64,000 bases of DNA from Rhodospirillum sp047263945 (lineage in GTDB: Bacteria > Pseudomonadota > Alphaproteobacteria > Rhodospirillales > Rhodospirillaceae), in contig NZ_JBLAVB010000002.1 in NCBI RefSeq assembly GCF_047263945.1, positions 558,001-622,000 on the forward strand, in the 5' to 3' direction. The position numbers were made by a program, and so were the translations under genes. The notes below the pieces were generated by a model. The model did no database searches. It was not told the origin of the DNA and saw only the letters and a program-made list of their open reading frames with translations. Each line of letters starts with the position of its first letter. The first letter of the stretch is position 1. Below are positions 25,524-33,694 of the stretch, one piece after another.

Positions 25524-26685
25524 AAGCCTTTCTAAGCGTGATCAAAGTAATCTCCGAGGGTGCACCAATCCGTTTCGGCGGCCCCCAGTATCCTGTCCCC
25601 CGGCTGACATAGACCCACATGCGGCCCCAGCGGTGGAGACCGGCTGTCAAAGGCTGTTGCATGCGAACAAAATAGTTCCAGGGCCAGATCTGGCCGCCAT
25701 GGGTGTGGCCGGAAAGTTGAAGGTCGGCCCCTGCGGTGCTGGCCGCCTCGGCAGAGCGGGGTTGGTGGGCCAGCAGGATCCGGGGGGCGTTTTCGGGGGC
25801 GCCTTCCAAGGCTTTTACGGGATCGCTCGCCCATTTCGGGTCGTGGTGTCCTGCCGAAAAATCTTCCACTCCTGCGATCACCAGTGTGGCGCCATCGTGG
25901 TCCAAGGTCTTATGGGCGTTGCGTAGAACATGCATGCCCAATCCGGCAAAAGCCTTCATCCAGGGATCCGCGCCGGAATAGTACTCGTGATTTCCCGAGA
26001 CAATGAAGGTGCCATGACGGGAATGCAGGTCACCCAGGGGCGCGACTTCTTTGAGGAGGTGGGGGACGCTGCCATCGACCACGTCGCCCGTAATGGCCAC
26101 CATGTCCGGGACAAGCCCATTGGTCCGTTCGACCATGCGCCGAACCGACCCGCGTTTGATGGTTGAGCCAACGTGGATATCGGACAGTTGGGCGATGGTG
26201 AAGCCCTCGAGGGCCGGAGGTATATCCATGAGGGGAACGGAGATTCGGACCACGCGCGCCACTTTTCGGGCATTGATGAACCCGACGGCGGTGACCAGCA
26301 GGGAAAGACCGATGACCCCCAGGGCTGATTGTTCCGTCCAGGCTCGTGTGACTGGGATGAGAAGGGCCAGATCTCGTGCCAGAGTGAGCACGAAAAGGGA
26401 GGAAAACCAGCCCATGGCGAGGGTGCCTGCCCAGACCAACGGGTCTACCAGACGTCGCGGGGCGTAAAGGCGTGCCAGAGTACCAAAGGGAATGAGAACT
26501 GTAGACAGAACGCAATATCCCCCGCCCAGGGCCATGACGATGGGGCCTCCCGGCAAGTCGGGCACCAGCCGCAAGCCCACGTAAATGTGAGCGGGGGCGA
26601 AGACGGCGAGGATCCAGAAGGCAAAGCGAGCAACGCGGTCTCTGGATGTATTGGGGGAAGGGGCTGACGGTGACATGGCGCCCAT
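25507..26685 (-). CDS. Membrane-anchored metallophosphoesterase (YkuE/YaeI-like)
   Basis: About 392 residues. The first half has about four membrane segments, and the C-terminal half is a calcineurin-like phosphoesterase: AQLSDIHVGSTI, ITGDVVDGS, SGNHEYYSG and SGHTHGGQIWPWN carry the dinuclear metal ligands. The active site probably faces the periplasm; the substrate may be a lipid-linked phosphate, as for related LpxH-like or UDP-lipid enzymes, but this is inference. The start is uncertain: 26676, 26685 or 26778 in frame, the last adding a hydrophobic segment. The final residues come from the 138-bp repeat. Confidence 0.9.
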   Translation of the reverse strand: MGAMSPSAPSPNTSRDRVARFAFWILAVFAPAHIYVGLRLVPDLPGGPIVMALGGGYCVLSTVLIPFGTLARLYAPRRLVDPLVWAGTLAMGWFSSLFVLTLARDLALLIPVTRAWTEQSALGVIGLSLLVTAVGFINARKVARVVRISVPLMDIPPALEGFTIAQLSDIHVGSTIKRGSVRRMVERTNGLVPDMVAITGDVVDGSVPHLLKEVAPLGDLHSRHGTFIVSGNHEYYSGADPWMKAFAGLGMHVLRNAHKTLDHDGATLVIAGVEDFSAGHHDPKWASDPVKALEGAPENAPRILLAHQPRSAEAASTAGADLQLSGHTHGGQIWPWNYFVRMQQPLTAGLHRWGRMWVYVSRGTGYWGPPKRIGAPSEITLITLRKAYTKVR

Positions 26686-26814
26686 ATGGGAAAAGAGGAG
26701 GGCGACCGCCAGGAAAATCAGTGAGAGAAGGGGATTTTGGTTCCGTCTTGCCTGTTCTCCTGCTACCGGAAACCGCATTCGCCAAGCGACTGAAAAGAAG
26801 GAGCGTCCTGTCCC

Positions 26815-27381
26815 ATGCTGACGGAAATAACCGAGGCAGACTATGGTGTCGAAATCGATATGGTTTATGCCACTGACCGGGTGTTCACCGGAAAGGCGGT
26901 CTATGGGCGGGGGGCCTGCTTTCTCCATCCGGAAGCGGCCGTTCTCCTTCGCCGTGCGGTGGATTTGGCGGGACGACAGGGGTTTCGCTTGCGGATCCTG
27001 GACGCTTTCCGTCCCTCGGAAGCCCAATGGGTGCTGTGGAACCATACGCCTGATCCGGCTTTTATCAGCGACCCCCGGCGCGGGTCGCCCCATTCCATGG
27101 GGGTCGCCGTCGATTTGACCCTGGTGGATAAGGCCAGCGGCGAGGTTTTGGACATGGGGACCGGGTTCGACGATCTGCGCCTCCAGTCCCACCATGGGGA
27201 TACCTCAATTTCAGTTGAGGCCCAGCGGAATCGCCTCCTGTTGCTTGGGATCATGACAGCGGCAGATTGGGACTTCTTCCGGAACGAATGGTGGCATTAT
27301 CAGCTTTTCCGGCCTCGGGGGCGGTATCCCGTGCTGACCGACAGTGCCGCCGGAACCCGATTGATGCCGGGGGCAGTATGA
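26815..27381 (+). CDS. D-alanyl-D-alanine dipeptidase, M15 family (VanX/DdpX-like)
   Basis: A 188-residue M15 peptidase. Zinc ligands and catalytic residues are visible in SPHSMGVAVDLTLVD (His, Asp) and EWWHYQLF (Glu, His), with the upstream LDAFRP motif containing the conserved Arg. It cleaves D-Ala-D-Ala dipeptide or related peptidoglycan fragments; without a signal peptide it is probably cytoplasmic and used in wall-turnover recycling. No vanH, vanA or other resistance genes are near, so resistance is not implied. Its TGA overlaps the ATG of the acetyltransferase. Confidence 0.93.
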   Translation: MLTEITEADYGVEIDMVYATDRVFTGKAVYGRGACFLHPEAAVLLRRAVDLAGRQGFRLRILDAFRPSEAQWVLWNHTPDPAFISDPRRGSPHSMGVAVDLTLVDKASGEVLDMGTGFDDLRLQSHHGDTSISVEAQRNRLLLLGIMTAADWDFFRNEWWHYQLFRPRGRYPVLTDSAAGTRLMPGAV

Positions 27382-27902
27382 TCGGTGGCCATGAGAGCGG
27401 AGTTGTCGGGGCCTGTTTCGAGGTCTTCATTCCCATTGGCGTCGTCCATGCCCCATTGCTCGAAGCCCTGCATACTGCAGTGTTCTCCCTGCGGGGGGAA
27501 CGGGCGTGGAGCGCCGAGGAGTTTGAAACCCTCCTGGGAATGGAGGGCGTCTTCGGGGGCATCGCCGCAAGTACCGGGTCTGATCCAGAAGCCTTTGGGT
27601 TCGTCTTGGCGCGCAGCCTGGTGGGGGAAGCCGAGATCTTGACGATCGCCACCCGCCCAGACCAGCGCCGTAAGGGGGTAGGAGGCGCGCTGCTCGACTG
27701 GAGCCTGGTGGAAGCTGCCAGGCGTGGGGCGGAGGTTCTGTTCCTGGAGGTCGCAGCAGACAACAGACCAGCGCGGTCCCTCTACGAAGGGCGGCGCTTT
27801 CTCCTCCAGGGGCGGCGCAAGGGATATTATCAGCGGGGGTCGGAACGGATCGACGCCCTAGTCTTATCCAGAAGAGTGATGGTGGATACGAAAAAGACCT
27901 GA
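27378..27902 (+). CDS. GNAT-family N-acetyltransferase (RimI-like)
   Basis: A 174-residue protein whose second half is a GNAT domain: EAEILTIATRPDQRRKGVGGALL (acetyl-CoA pyrophosphate loop RRKGVG) and FLEVAADNRPARSLYEGRRF, typical of RimI-like protein or peptide acetyltransferases. The ATG overlaps the dipeptidase stop in an ATGA, so the two are coupled, suggesting that the substrate may be an amino acid or peptide product of the dipeptidase; this is inference. Confidence 0.88.
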   Translation: MIGGHESGVVGACFEVFIPIGVVHAPLLEALHTAVFSLRGERAWSAEEFETLLGMEGVFGGIAASTGSDPEAFGFVLARSLVGEAEILTIATRPDQRRKGVGGALLDWSLVEAARRGAEVLFLEVAADNRPARSLYEGRRFLLQGRRKGYYQRGSERIDALVLSRRVMVDTKKT

Positions 27903-27937
27903 GGGAAATTGGCAGATAAGCTTTCAATCCAATTGGC

Positions 27938-28195
27938 TCATTTTTTCCGAATAAGGAGATGGTGTGTCCCGTCTGGACCTTCCCCTTCTTCGGGTATCAG
28001 AGAAAGAATCTCGTGACCCAATTCGGATGCCGATTGCGGAACGTTTTTCAGGGGCTCGCGGCCTTTTAGTCGGATGTCCACGCAATCACCGTGTTTCATT
28101 TTCTCTATCAAAAGTTTTGTCTTCACAAATGTCATCGGACAGACTTCGCCAGTGATGTCGATTGAAAAGCTCTTGTTACCCGATTGATTATCCAT
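27938..28195 (-). CDS. TusA-like sulfurtransferase-fold protein
   Basis: About 85 residues with the TusA/SirA pattern: SIDITGEVCPMTFVKTKLLIEKM, where the Cys-Pro is the sulfur-carrying site, then DCVDIRLKGREPLKNVPQSASELGHEIL. TusA proteins relay persulfide sulfur to thiolation or other pathways; this branch with CPMTFVKTK is often linked to sulfur oxidation or unknown roles. The start at 28195 has AGAGACC upstream; starts at 28216 and 28234 are possible. It is divergent from mucR, with a 95-base shared promoter region. Confidence 0.85.
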   Translation of the reverse strand: MDNQSGNKSFSIDITGEVCPMTFVKTKLLIEKMKHGDCVDIRLKGREPLKNVPQSASELGHEILSLIPEEGEGPDGTHHLLIRKK

Positions 28196-28290
28196 TCTGG
28201 TCTCTTTTTGCCTCATATTGATTATTGCTTCCATCGTAAAACCAAATTATGTAGGATCCGTCTCGCACTTAAATAAAGAAAGGCTGGTCA

Positions 28291-28710
28291 ATGTCGTCAC
28301 CGGTGAGTGAAAAAGAACTCGTTGAGCTTACCTCCACTATCGTTGCTGCGCATGTGGCAAACAACTCTGTGCCGTTGTCCGATTTGCCAGATTTGATCGC
28401 AAGCGTGTACAAGTCCCTCACCGAACTGGGGGCTGCGCCGACCGTCGTCGAGGAAAAGCCCCAGCCCGCCGTTCCCATTAAGAAGTCTGTTACCCAGGAT
28501 TTCATCATTTGTCTGGAAGACGGCAAAAAGCTCAAGATGCTGAAGCGGCACTTGAAAACTGCTTATGGCATGACGCCGGAAGAATATCGGGAAAAGTGGG
28601 GTTTGCCCTCCGACTATCCCATGGTTGCTCCCAGCTATGCCGACCATCGCAGCTCTCTGGCGAAGAAGATTGGTTTGGGAACGCGGTCGCGCAAGGGTGT
28701 GGACGGCTGA
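28291..28710 (+). CDS. MucR/Ros family zinc-finger transcriptional regulator
   Basis: A 139-residue MucR/Ros protein. The zinc-finger-like core reads FIICLEDGKKLKMLKRHLKTAYGMTPEEYREKWGLPSDYPMVAPSYADHRSSLAKKIGLG. The usual first cysteine pair is reduced here to C-x-E-D-G-K, with ICLEDGKKLKMLKRHL matching the alphaproteobacterial form. Such proteins bind AT-rich sites and control exopolysaccharide, motility and cell-cycle genes. AAAGG lies upstream of the ATG. Autoregulation through the AT-rich region shared with the TusA-like gene is plausible but not shown. Confidence 0.93.
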   Translation: MSSPVSEKELVELTSTIVAAHVANNSVPLSDLPDLIASVYKSLTELGAAPTVVEEKPQPAVPIKKSVTQDFIICLEDGKKLKMLKRHLKTAYGMTPEEYREKWGLPSDYPMVAPSYADHRSSLAKKIGLGTRSRKGVDG

Positions 28711-29174
28711 GTTATCGGGATTTCGAGGCCGGGTTCAAAATTAGACCGAATGGCATTGGAGCCGATTGACTGTGAGTTCTTTGGTCCGGATTGAACCGAT
28801 TGGTCCCTTTGGCAGGGCAGGTACCTGTTTTCCGATGACGCCGGAAAACAGGGTTCGCCTTTCTCCTCTCCAATCGGTTCCGTAGGGGAGCTTGCCGCTT
28901 TGATGGTCGCGGTCCCCCCCTCCCAGACGGTGCATTGGACTTTTGTTTCTGCGTCGGTCTTTTTCGGCTCCAGGCGCATTGATCGCTCAAAAGCGATGAG
29001 GTGCTAAGGACACAGGTTGAATAAGAGGCCAGAAGGGCTATGGGTTCGCTCTTTGAGGGCTGCCATGCCTCGACGAGAGAGGCAAAAGCAGTCGCGCACC
29101 CCATGGTCTGGTTCTGATGCGATTCAGCCTCGGAAAAAGCAACCTTCCAAGAGAATAACGACCATGGTCACTTT
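28711..29174. other. Intergenic region after mucR, no gene recognised
   Basis: Open frames here (for example on the minus strand, 28635-28979 overlapping mucR) show no recognisable family or clear ribosome-binding site. The segment has several short inverted repeats, such as CTGTTTTCCGATGACGCCGGAAAACAG near 28828, which may be a terminator-like hairpin. I cannot assign an RNA gene. Confidence 0.35.
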
Positions 29175-29228
29175 GATGTCATAGTACACGACAGTGTCTG
29201 GGATGTCATAGTACACGACAGTGTCTGG
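29175..29228. repeat. Perfect 27-bp tandem duplication
   Basis: The unit that begins GATGTCATAGTACACGACAG and ends TGTCTGG occurs twice head to tail (29175-29201 and 29202-29228). It contains the CACGACAG end of the family B element, so the element's left end is duplicated here. Confidence 0.9.
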
Positions 29229-29310
29229 CATTTGTTGGGCGATTGCCCAAGCCCATTTGGGGGCGAATGCCCCCAAACCCCCATTTTTCTCTTACAAATA
29301 AGAGCTTGGG
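29182..29310. repeat. Family B hairpin module, copy 3 (left end only)
   Basis: GTACACGACAGTGTC is followed by GGGCGATTGCCCAAGCCCATTTGGGGG, the hairpin TTGGGGGCGAATGCCCCCAA and CTTACAAATAAGAGCTTGGGGCC, all matching the left half of the element at 3478-3560 but better preserved. The right half with its CTGTCGTG end is missing; a CTAGAG-family element begins where it would continue. Confidence 0.7.
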
Positions 29311-29313
29311 GCC

Positions 29314-29341
29314 TTGAGTGAGCACTCTAAACTCACTCTAG
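29314..29341. repeat. CTAGAG-family palindrome
   Basis: GAGTGAG (29316-29322) pairs with CTCACTC (29332-29338), enclosing CACTCTAAA and followed by TAG. The segment CACTCTAAACTCACTCTAG resembles that at 38877-38893. Confidence 0.55.
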
Positions 29342-29700
29342 CACCAACTTTTCCCAACTCCGGCTAAAGCCTTCGTTTGGGTCGATGCGCTAGCTTTGGC
29401 TGTCGCCTTTGTTTTCGCACCGTGCACATTGTCTGCAGACCCTAAGCGAAAGGCGTGGTGAACGAACCTAGGGCACCCGCTTTTTCGTAGGCCAGGGATT
29501 TTTTCGGGTCATTGGAGTCCGTGAAACAGGGGGCGTTCCGAATACCCCTTTGACAGCATACCTTTTCAAGGGCGGCCTGGGCCGTTACGATGGGATTCTT
29601 GCAAAAGGGGCCAGCACGGCTTCTGCGGGACGCGTGGGTCTAATCGGGGCTGGTTGTTTCGGGCAAAGGGCTGATCTGCCGATGGCTCGCGCGGTCATTT
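29342..29700. other. Intergenic region upstream of the Fur-family gene
   Basis: I see no supported gene or RNA here; a 75-codon frame at 29550-29777 has no family resemblance and overlaps the promoter region. Confidence 0.3.
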
Positions 29701-29701
29701 G

Positions 29702-29744
29702 GGTATCTTGGCTTTCGAACTGTTTTGTTCGAAGGTATCCTTGG
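29702..29744. promoter_or_regulatory. Possible operator ahead of the Fur-family gene
   Basis: TTCGAAC (29714-29720) and GTTCGAA (29727-29733) are a perfect 7-bp inverted repeat with a 6-base spacer. They are flanked by direct repeats GGTATCTTGG and GGTATCCTTGG. The site is about 40-70 bases upstream of the start and could be an autoregulatory site. Confidence 0.3.
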
Positions 29745-29773
29745 AAACAAGATTGTAAACGAGAGCGGGTCGG

Positions 29774-30187
29774 ATGACGTCCAGTATCGAAAAGCGCTGC
29801 CTTGAACAGGGCATGAAAATGACTGAACAACGGCGGGTTATTGCCCGTGTTCTGTCAGAGGCGGTCGACCATCCCGATGTAGAGGAAGTCTATCGACGAG
29901 CAACGGAGATTGATCCGCGCATTTCCATTGCCACCGTCTATCGAACCGTGCGCTTGTTCGAGGAGGCGGGAATCCTGGAACGTCATGATTTCCGTGATGG
30001 TCGGTCCCGGTACGAGGAAGTGCAGGAGGAACATCACGATCATCTCATTGATCTGAATAGCGGGCATGTGATCGAATTTCATAGCGAGCGGATCGAAGAA
30101 ATTCAGAAGGAAATTGCGCGCCAACTCGGTTATCGCTTGATTGGACACCGCTTGGAACTGTATGGCGTTCCCCTGGAAGAAAAGTAA
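29774..30187 (+). CDS. fur: Fur-family metalloregulator (Fur/Mur-like)
   Basis: A 137-residue Fur-family protein: winged-helix part EQRRVIARVLSEAVDHPDVEEVYRRA and ISIATVYRTVRLFEEAGIL, then the metal-binding region EEHHDHLIDLNSGHVIEFHSERIE. The C-terminal CxxC zinc site of gammaproteobacterial Fur is absent, as in many alphaproteobacterial Fur/Mur proteins that sense Mn or Fe. A second Fur-family protein (Irr-like) is encoded at 54010. The symbol is by family; metal specificity is not decided. Confidence 0.9.
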   Translation: MTSSIEKRCLEQGMKMTEQRRVIARVLSEAVDHPDVEEVYRRATEIDPRISIATVYRTVRLFEEAGILERHDFRDGRSRYEEVQEEHHDHLIDLNSGHVIEFHSERIEEIQKEIARQLGYRLIGHRLELYGVPLEEK

Positions 30188-30280
30188 CGAGGCTGAAACC
30201 GGATCGGGGTCCGGGCGTCGCTCGGCGAATGGGGGAACGGCTTCGTTCTCGGGCGCGTGGTCAATCCTTGGGGTGCGGGT

Positions 30281-31075
30281 ATGAATGTTCTTGGTGATCT
30301 TCGCGCCGGTGATTTGGAAGTCACCTTGGCCGAATCAGAGGCGGACGTGCAAGCGGCACTGTCCCTGCGGTACCGTGTGTTCTACGAAGAAATGGGAGCC
30401 AAGCCGACCGACGAGATGGCCGCGCGGCGTCAGGACTTCGACGCCTACGATGAAAGCGCGGACCATCTTCTGGTCTTGGACCATGAGCGGGGAACAGGAC
30501 CGGAGCGTGTCGTCGGGTGCTATCGTTTGATGCGACGGGAGCATGTCCAAAAGACGGGCGCTTTTTACACTGCCGACGAATACGACATTTCCCCGATCGA
30601 GCTGCGCGGCGGAAATGTGATGGAGTTGGGGCGGTCCTGCGTGGATGCAAATTACCGAAATCGCTCCTCCATGCAACTGCTTTGGCGGGGCATTGCGGCC
30701 TACGTCTTCCGCCATGACGTGGACTTGATGTTTGGATGTGCCAGTCTGCATGGGACGGATCCGTCTGAGATGGCACCGCAACTCTCCTACCTGTACCACT
30801 ATCACTTGGCGCCTGAGGCCCTCTGCCCGAAGGCGCTGCCCGAGCGCTATTCGACCATGGATCTGTTGCCTAAAGAGGCGATTGATGTCCGTCGAACCAT
30901 GGCCTCCTTGCCGCCCTTGGTGAAGGGCTATCTGCGATTGGGTGGTTTCGTGGGCGATGGTGCGGTGGTGGACCACCAGTTCAACACCACCGATGTCTGC
31001 GTGATCGTCAAGACCGACCTGATTTCAGAAAAATATCACAAGCATTATGATAGGACAGCCCGCGATAACGGGTGA
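30281..31075 (+). CDS. olsB: Ornithine N-acyltransferase OlsB-like (GNAT-type acyltransferase)
   Basis: About 264 residues. The N-terminal GNAT-like region shows ALSLRYRVFYEEMGA, FDAYDESADHLLV, VVGCYRLMRREHV and NVMELGRSCVDANYRN, the pattern of OlsB/PF13444 acyl-ACP-dependent N-acyltransferases. It should form lyso-ornithine lipid from ornithine and 3-hydroxyacyl-ACP. The following gene is an OlsA/PlsC-type O-acyltransferase, which completes the pathway. ATG 30281 is preferred over a GTG at 30257. It lies 93 bases after the Fur-family gene. Confidence 0.9.
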   Translation: MNVLGDLRAGDLEVTLAESEADVQAALSLRYRVFYEEMGAKPTDEMAARRQDFDAYDESADHLLVLDHERGTGPERVVGCYRLMRREHVQKTGAFYTADEYDISPIELRGGNVMELGRSCVDANYRNRSSMQLLWRGIAAYVFRHDVDLMFGCASLHGTDPSEMAPQLSYLYHYHLAPEALCPKALPERYSTMDLLPKEAIDVRRTMASLPPLVKGYLRLGGFVGDGAVVDHQFNTTDVCVIVKTDLISEKYHKHYDRTARDNG

Positions 31076-31129
31076 CACCAAAGCGTGCTGTGACATCGGC
31101 ATGCGAACAGTCTGCGGACAGGAGCTCCC

Positions 31130-32017
31130 ATGTTTTCCGAAGCCACTGCTGTCGTCAGAGGGTTTTTGTTCCTTTCGTGGTCGCTGGTGGCGGTAATTCC
31201 TTACGCATTGCTGATGGTTGTGCGGTGGCGGTATCGGGAATTTGGCCTGTTCTATTGGAAGGTTGTGACGCGGATTTGCCGGGTCCGCGTTCGGGTTCAG
31301 GGAGCCTTGGCGACGGAGCGACCCGTTGTCGTCGTCTCCAACCATACCTCCTACATGGATATCGTTGTTCTGGGACGCCTGATTCCCGGGGTTTTTGTCG
31401 CTAAGTCAGAAGTTGGAGGGTGGCCCGTCTTCGGATGGATGGCCCGGTTGGCGCGAACGGTTTTTGTCGACCGCAAAAGGGGAAGTACGGCCCGTAACAA
31501 GGCGGAGATCGAAGGGCGTCTGGCTGAAGGCGAGCCTCTGATCCTGTTTCCGGAGGGGACCAGCAACGATGGCAATCGGGTCTACCGGTTCAAAAGCGCC
31601 CTTTTTTCGATCGCCGAAAATCCCGTCATCCTGAAAGGGGAGCGGGATCCCAGAGTGGTAACCGTGCAGCCGGTCTCTTTGGCCTATACCTGGGTTGACG
31701 GAGTTCCCGTCGGACGCGCTTGGCGGCCTATCTATGCGTGGTATGGGGATATGGATTTGGCGCCCCATCTGTTCCGCCTGTTGGGGTTTGGCACGGTCAC
31801 GGTGGACGTGATTTTCCACGAACCGGTTCTGCTTTCTGATTTTGGTTCGCGGAAGGCCTTGTCGGACCATTGCCATACGGTTGTCGCCCGGGGTGTGGAG
31901 AAAGCCCTGACCGGCCGGTTGGACGAGCTTCCGATCCTCGCCTTGCCCCGCGCGACTGATCTGCCCCCATTGAGTGGGTCCCCCAAGAGTGGAGACGGGG
32001 TGGTTCCCGTTGTTTGA
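31130..32017 (+). CDS. olsA: OlsA/PlsC-type 1-acylglycerol-3-phosphate or lyso-ornithine-lipid acyltransferase
   Basis: A 295-residue membrane-associated acyltransferase with N-terminal membrane segment, catalytic NHTSYMD (HX4D), and FPEGTSNDG. It resembles PlsC and OlsA alike; the position 54 bases after olsB favours O-acylation of lyso-ornithine lipid, but a role in phosphatidic acid synthesis cannot be excluded. The C-terminal tail is Ser/Gly/Pro-rich. Confidence 0.86.
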   Translation: MFSEATAVVRGFLFLSWSLVAVIPYALLMVVRWRYREFGLFYWKVVTRICRVRVRVQGALATERPVVVVSNHTSYMDIVVLGRLIPGVFVAKSEVGGWPVFGWMARLARTVFVDRKRGSTARNKAEIEGRLAEGEPLILFPEGTSNDGNRVYRFKSALFSIAENPVILKGERDPRVVTVQPVSLAYTWVDGVPVGRAWRPIYAWYGDMDLAPHLFRLLGFGTVTVDVIFHEPVLLSDFGSRKALSDHCHTVVARGVEKALTGRLDELPILALPRATDLPPLSGSPKSGDGVVPVV

Positions 32018-32073
32018 AGACTTCATTCGAATTGGGATCGGCCACCCTTGACTCGGGCTCGTCCAATGTTAGC

Positions 32074-32104
32074 TTGACAGATTAACATGACCCAACCGGA
32101 TAAA
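32074..32104 (+). promoter_or_regulatory. Candidate promoter upstream of miaB
   Basis: A consensus -35 box TTGACA at 32074-32079 is followed 19 bases later by GATAAA. The spacing is longer than ideal. A 21-codon frame across it was not accepted as a gene. Confidence 0.3.
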
Positions 32105-32173
32105 CGGGGACCCCAGTCCCTCCCGGGCGGCTCTCCGGAGAGTGCGTGTTAAAATTGGCGAAAGAATGGACGG

Positions 32174-32252
32174 CTAGAGGGAAACGGGATCAACTTGAGT
32201 CAAGCTGGCCCCGTTTTCCTCCCATTCTATAAGTTTTAGAGTATTCCGAGAT
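32174..32252. repeat. CTAGAG-type palindrome ahead of miaB
   Basis: GAGGGAAACGGG pairs with CCCGTTTTCCTC across a 21-base loop, starting at CTAGAG 32174. A second arm TTAGAGTATTCCGAGATC follows and resembles the reverse of the CTAGAG(T)...CGAGATC ends at 38853 and 53794. Confidence 0.5.
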
Positions 32253-32305
32253 CCAGAACCCAAGTTTCCAAGTTTAAGGACAAGGACGGCCAAAGCCGTA
32301 AAACA

Positions 32306-33694
32306 GTGGCGAAAAAGAAGCTCTATATCAAATCGTATGGATGCCAGATGAATGTCTATGACGCGGGCCGCATGGCTGACGTCATGGCACCTTTGGGGTT
32401 CGACGTCGTGGAGGCGCCTGACGGTGCGGACCTCGTCATTCTCAACACCTGTCATATCCGGGAAAAGGCCGCCGAAAAGGTGTTTTCCGATTTGGGTCGG
32501 CTGCGTCCACTGAAAGAGGGCAAGGCCGCCGAGGGGGGGCGCATGATGGTGGCCGTTGCCGGATGCGTGGCCCAGGCGGAAGGGGCGGAGTTGATGGCGC
32601 GTGCGCCCATCGTCGACATGGTTGTCGGACCCCAGGCCTATCACCGCCTGCCGGAAATGGTGGCAAAGGTCGAACGCCAGGCCGGACGCCAGATCGACAC
32701 GGATTTTCCCGTTGAACCGAAGTTCGACTTTTTGCCAGCACCGAGGGCCTCCGGTCCGGCGGTGTTTGTCTCGATCCAGGAGGGGTGTGACAAGTTCTGC
32801 ACCTTCTGTGTGGTTCCCTATACCCGTGGCGCAGAATACTCCCGCCCGGCCCAGGATATTCTTGTGGAGGTCAAGCGCCTCGCTAGCCAGGGCGCCCGTG
32901 AATTCACCCTGCTGGGCCAGAACGTCAACGCCTACCATGGCCAGGGTCTGGATGGCGGGGATTGGGGGTTGGGTCGGCTGGTGCGCGCGGTGGCCGAGAT
33001 TGAGGGCGTGGACCGGATTCGCTACACCACCAGTCACCCGCGGGACGTGGACGACGATCTGATCGCCGCCCACCGGGAGGTGCCTGCGCTGACTCCCTTC
33101 ATCCATCTGCCGGTGCAATCAGGGTCCGATCGGATCCTCCAGGCGATGAACAGGGGGCATACGGCAGCAGAATACCTTGCCATCATCGAACGCTTGCGGG
33201 CAGCGCGGGATGATATGGTCTTTTCATCGGATTTTATCGTGGGATTCCCCGGTGAGACCGAGGCGGATTATCAGGCGACTATGGATCTGATTGATCGGGT
33301 ACGCTTCATTCAGGCCTTTTCCTTCAAATATAGTCCCCGCCCTGGAACTCCGGCTGCGGGAATGGGAGGGCAAGTGCCAGAGGAAGAAAAGTCCCGGCGC
33401 TTGATCGCTCTTCAGGCCCGCCTGACCGAAATCCAGAGTGCCTTCAATGGTGGGTGTCTGGGGCAGGAGATGGACGTGTTGTTCGACAGGCCGGGCCGCC
33501 ATCCGGGCCAGCTCGTGGGGCGTTCCCCCTGGATGCAGCCGGTGCATGTGACGGCGCCGGAGATGGCCCTGGGGTCCATGGCCCGGGTTCGGGTGGTCAA
33601 GGCCAGTCCAAACAGCCTGGCGGGGGACGTGATCCCCGGCTCTATCCTTCCCGGCGTTGATGTCGGAGATTTTTCAAGGCGGGAGAGCGCGTGA
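32306..33694 (+). CDS. miaB: tRNA-2-methylthio-N6-dimethylallyladenosine synthase
   Basis: A 462-residue radical-SAM methylthiotransferase. The N-terminal UPF0004 domain has YGCQMN, NTCHIREKA and AGCVAQ cysteines for the auxiliary cluster; the radical SAM motif is CDKFCTFCVVPYTRG; a TRAM domain ends the protein (VDVLFDRPGRHPGQLVGRSPWMQPVHV). It thiomethylates A37 of tRNAs reading UNN codons. The GTG start gives the family-typical N-terminus. Its stop overlaps the phoH start, heading miaB-phoH-ybeY-corC-lnt. Confidence 0.97.
   Translation: MAKKKLYIKSYGCQMNVYDAGRMADVMAPLGFDVVEAPDGADLVILNTCHIREKAAEKVFSDLGRLRPLKEGKAAEGGRMMVAVAGCVAQAEGAELMARAPIVDMVVGPQAYHRLPEMVAKVERQAGRQIDTDFPVEPKFDFLPAPRASGPAVFVSIQEGCDKFCTFCVVPYTRGAEYSRPAQDILVEVKRLASQGAREFTLLGQNVNAYHGQGLDGGDWGLGRLVRAVAEIEGVDRIRYTTSHPRDVDDDLIAAHREVPALTPFIHLPVQSGSDRILQAMNRGHTAAEYLAIIERLRAARDDMVFSSDFIVGFPGETEADYQATMDLIDRVRFIQAFSFKYSPRPGTPAAGMGGQVPEEEKSRRLIALQARLTEIQSAFNGGCLGQEMDVLFDRPGRHPGQLVGRSPWMQPVHVTAPEMALGSMARVRVVKASPNSLAGDVIPGSILPGVDVGDFSRRESA

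Noticed and set aside
26815..27381. Vancomycin-resistance operon
   Set aside because: Only the VanX-like dipeptidase is present; no vanH/vanA ligase or sensor genes are near, so wall-peptide recycling is the simpler reading.
28712..29104. Minus-strand frames downstream of mucR
   Set aside because: No family resemblance, no ribosome-binding site and Ser/Arg-rich composition.
32087..32152. A 21-codon frame (MTQPDKRGP...) ahead of miaB
   Set aside because: It overlaps a candidate promoter and has no ribosome-binding site; not supported as a peptide gene.
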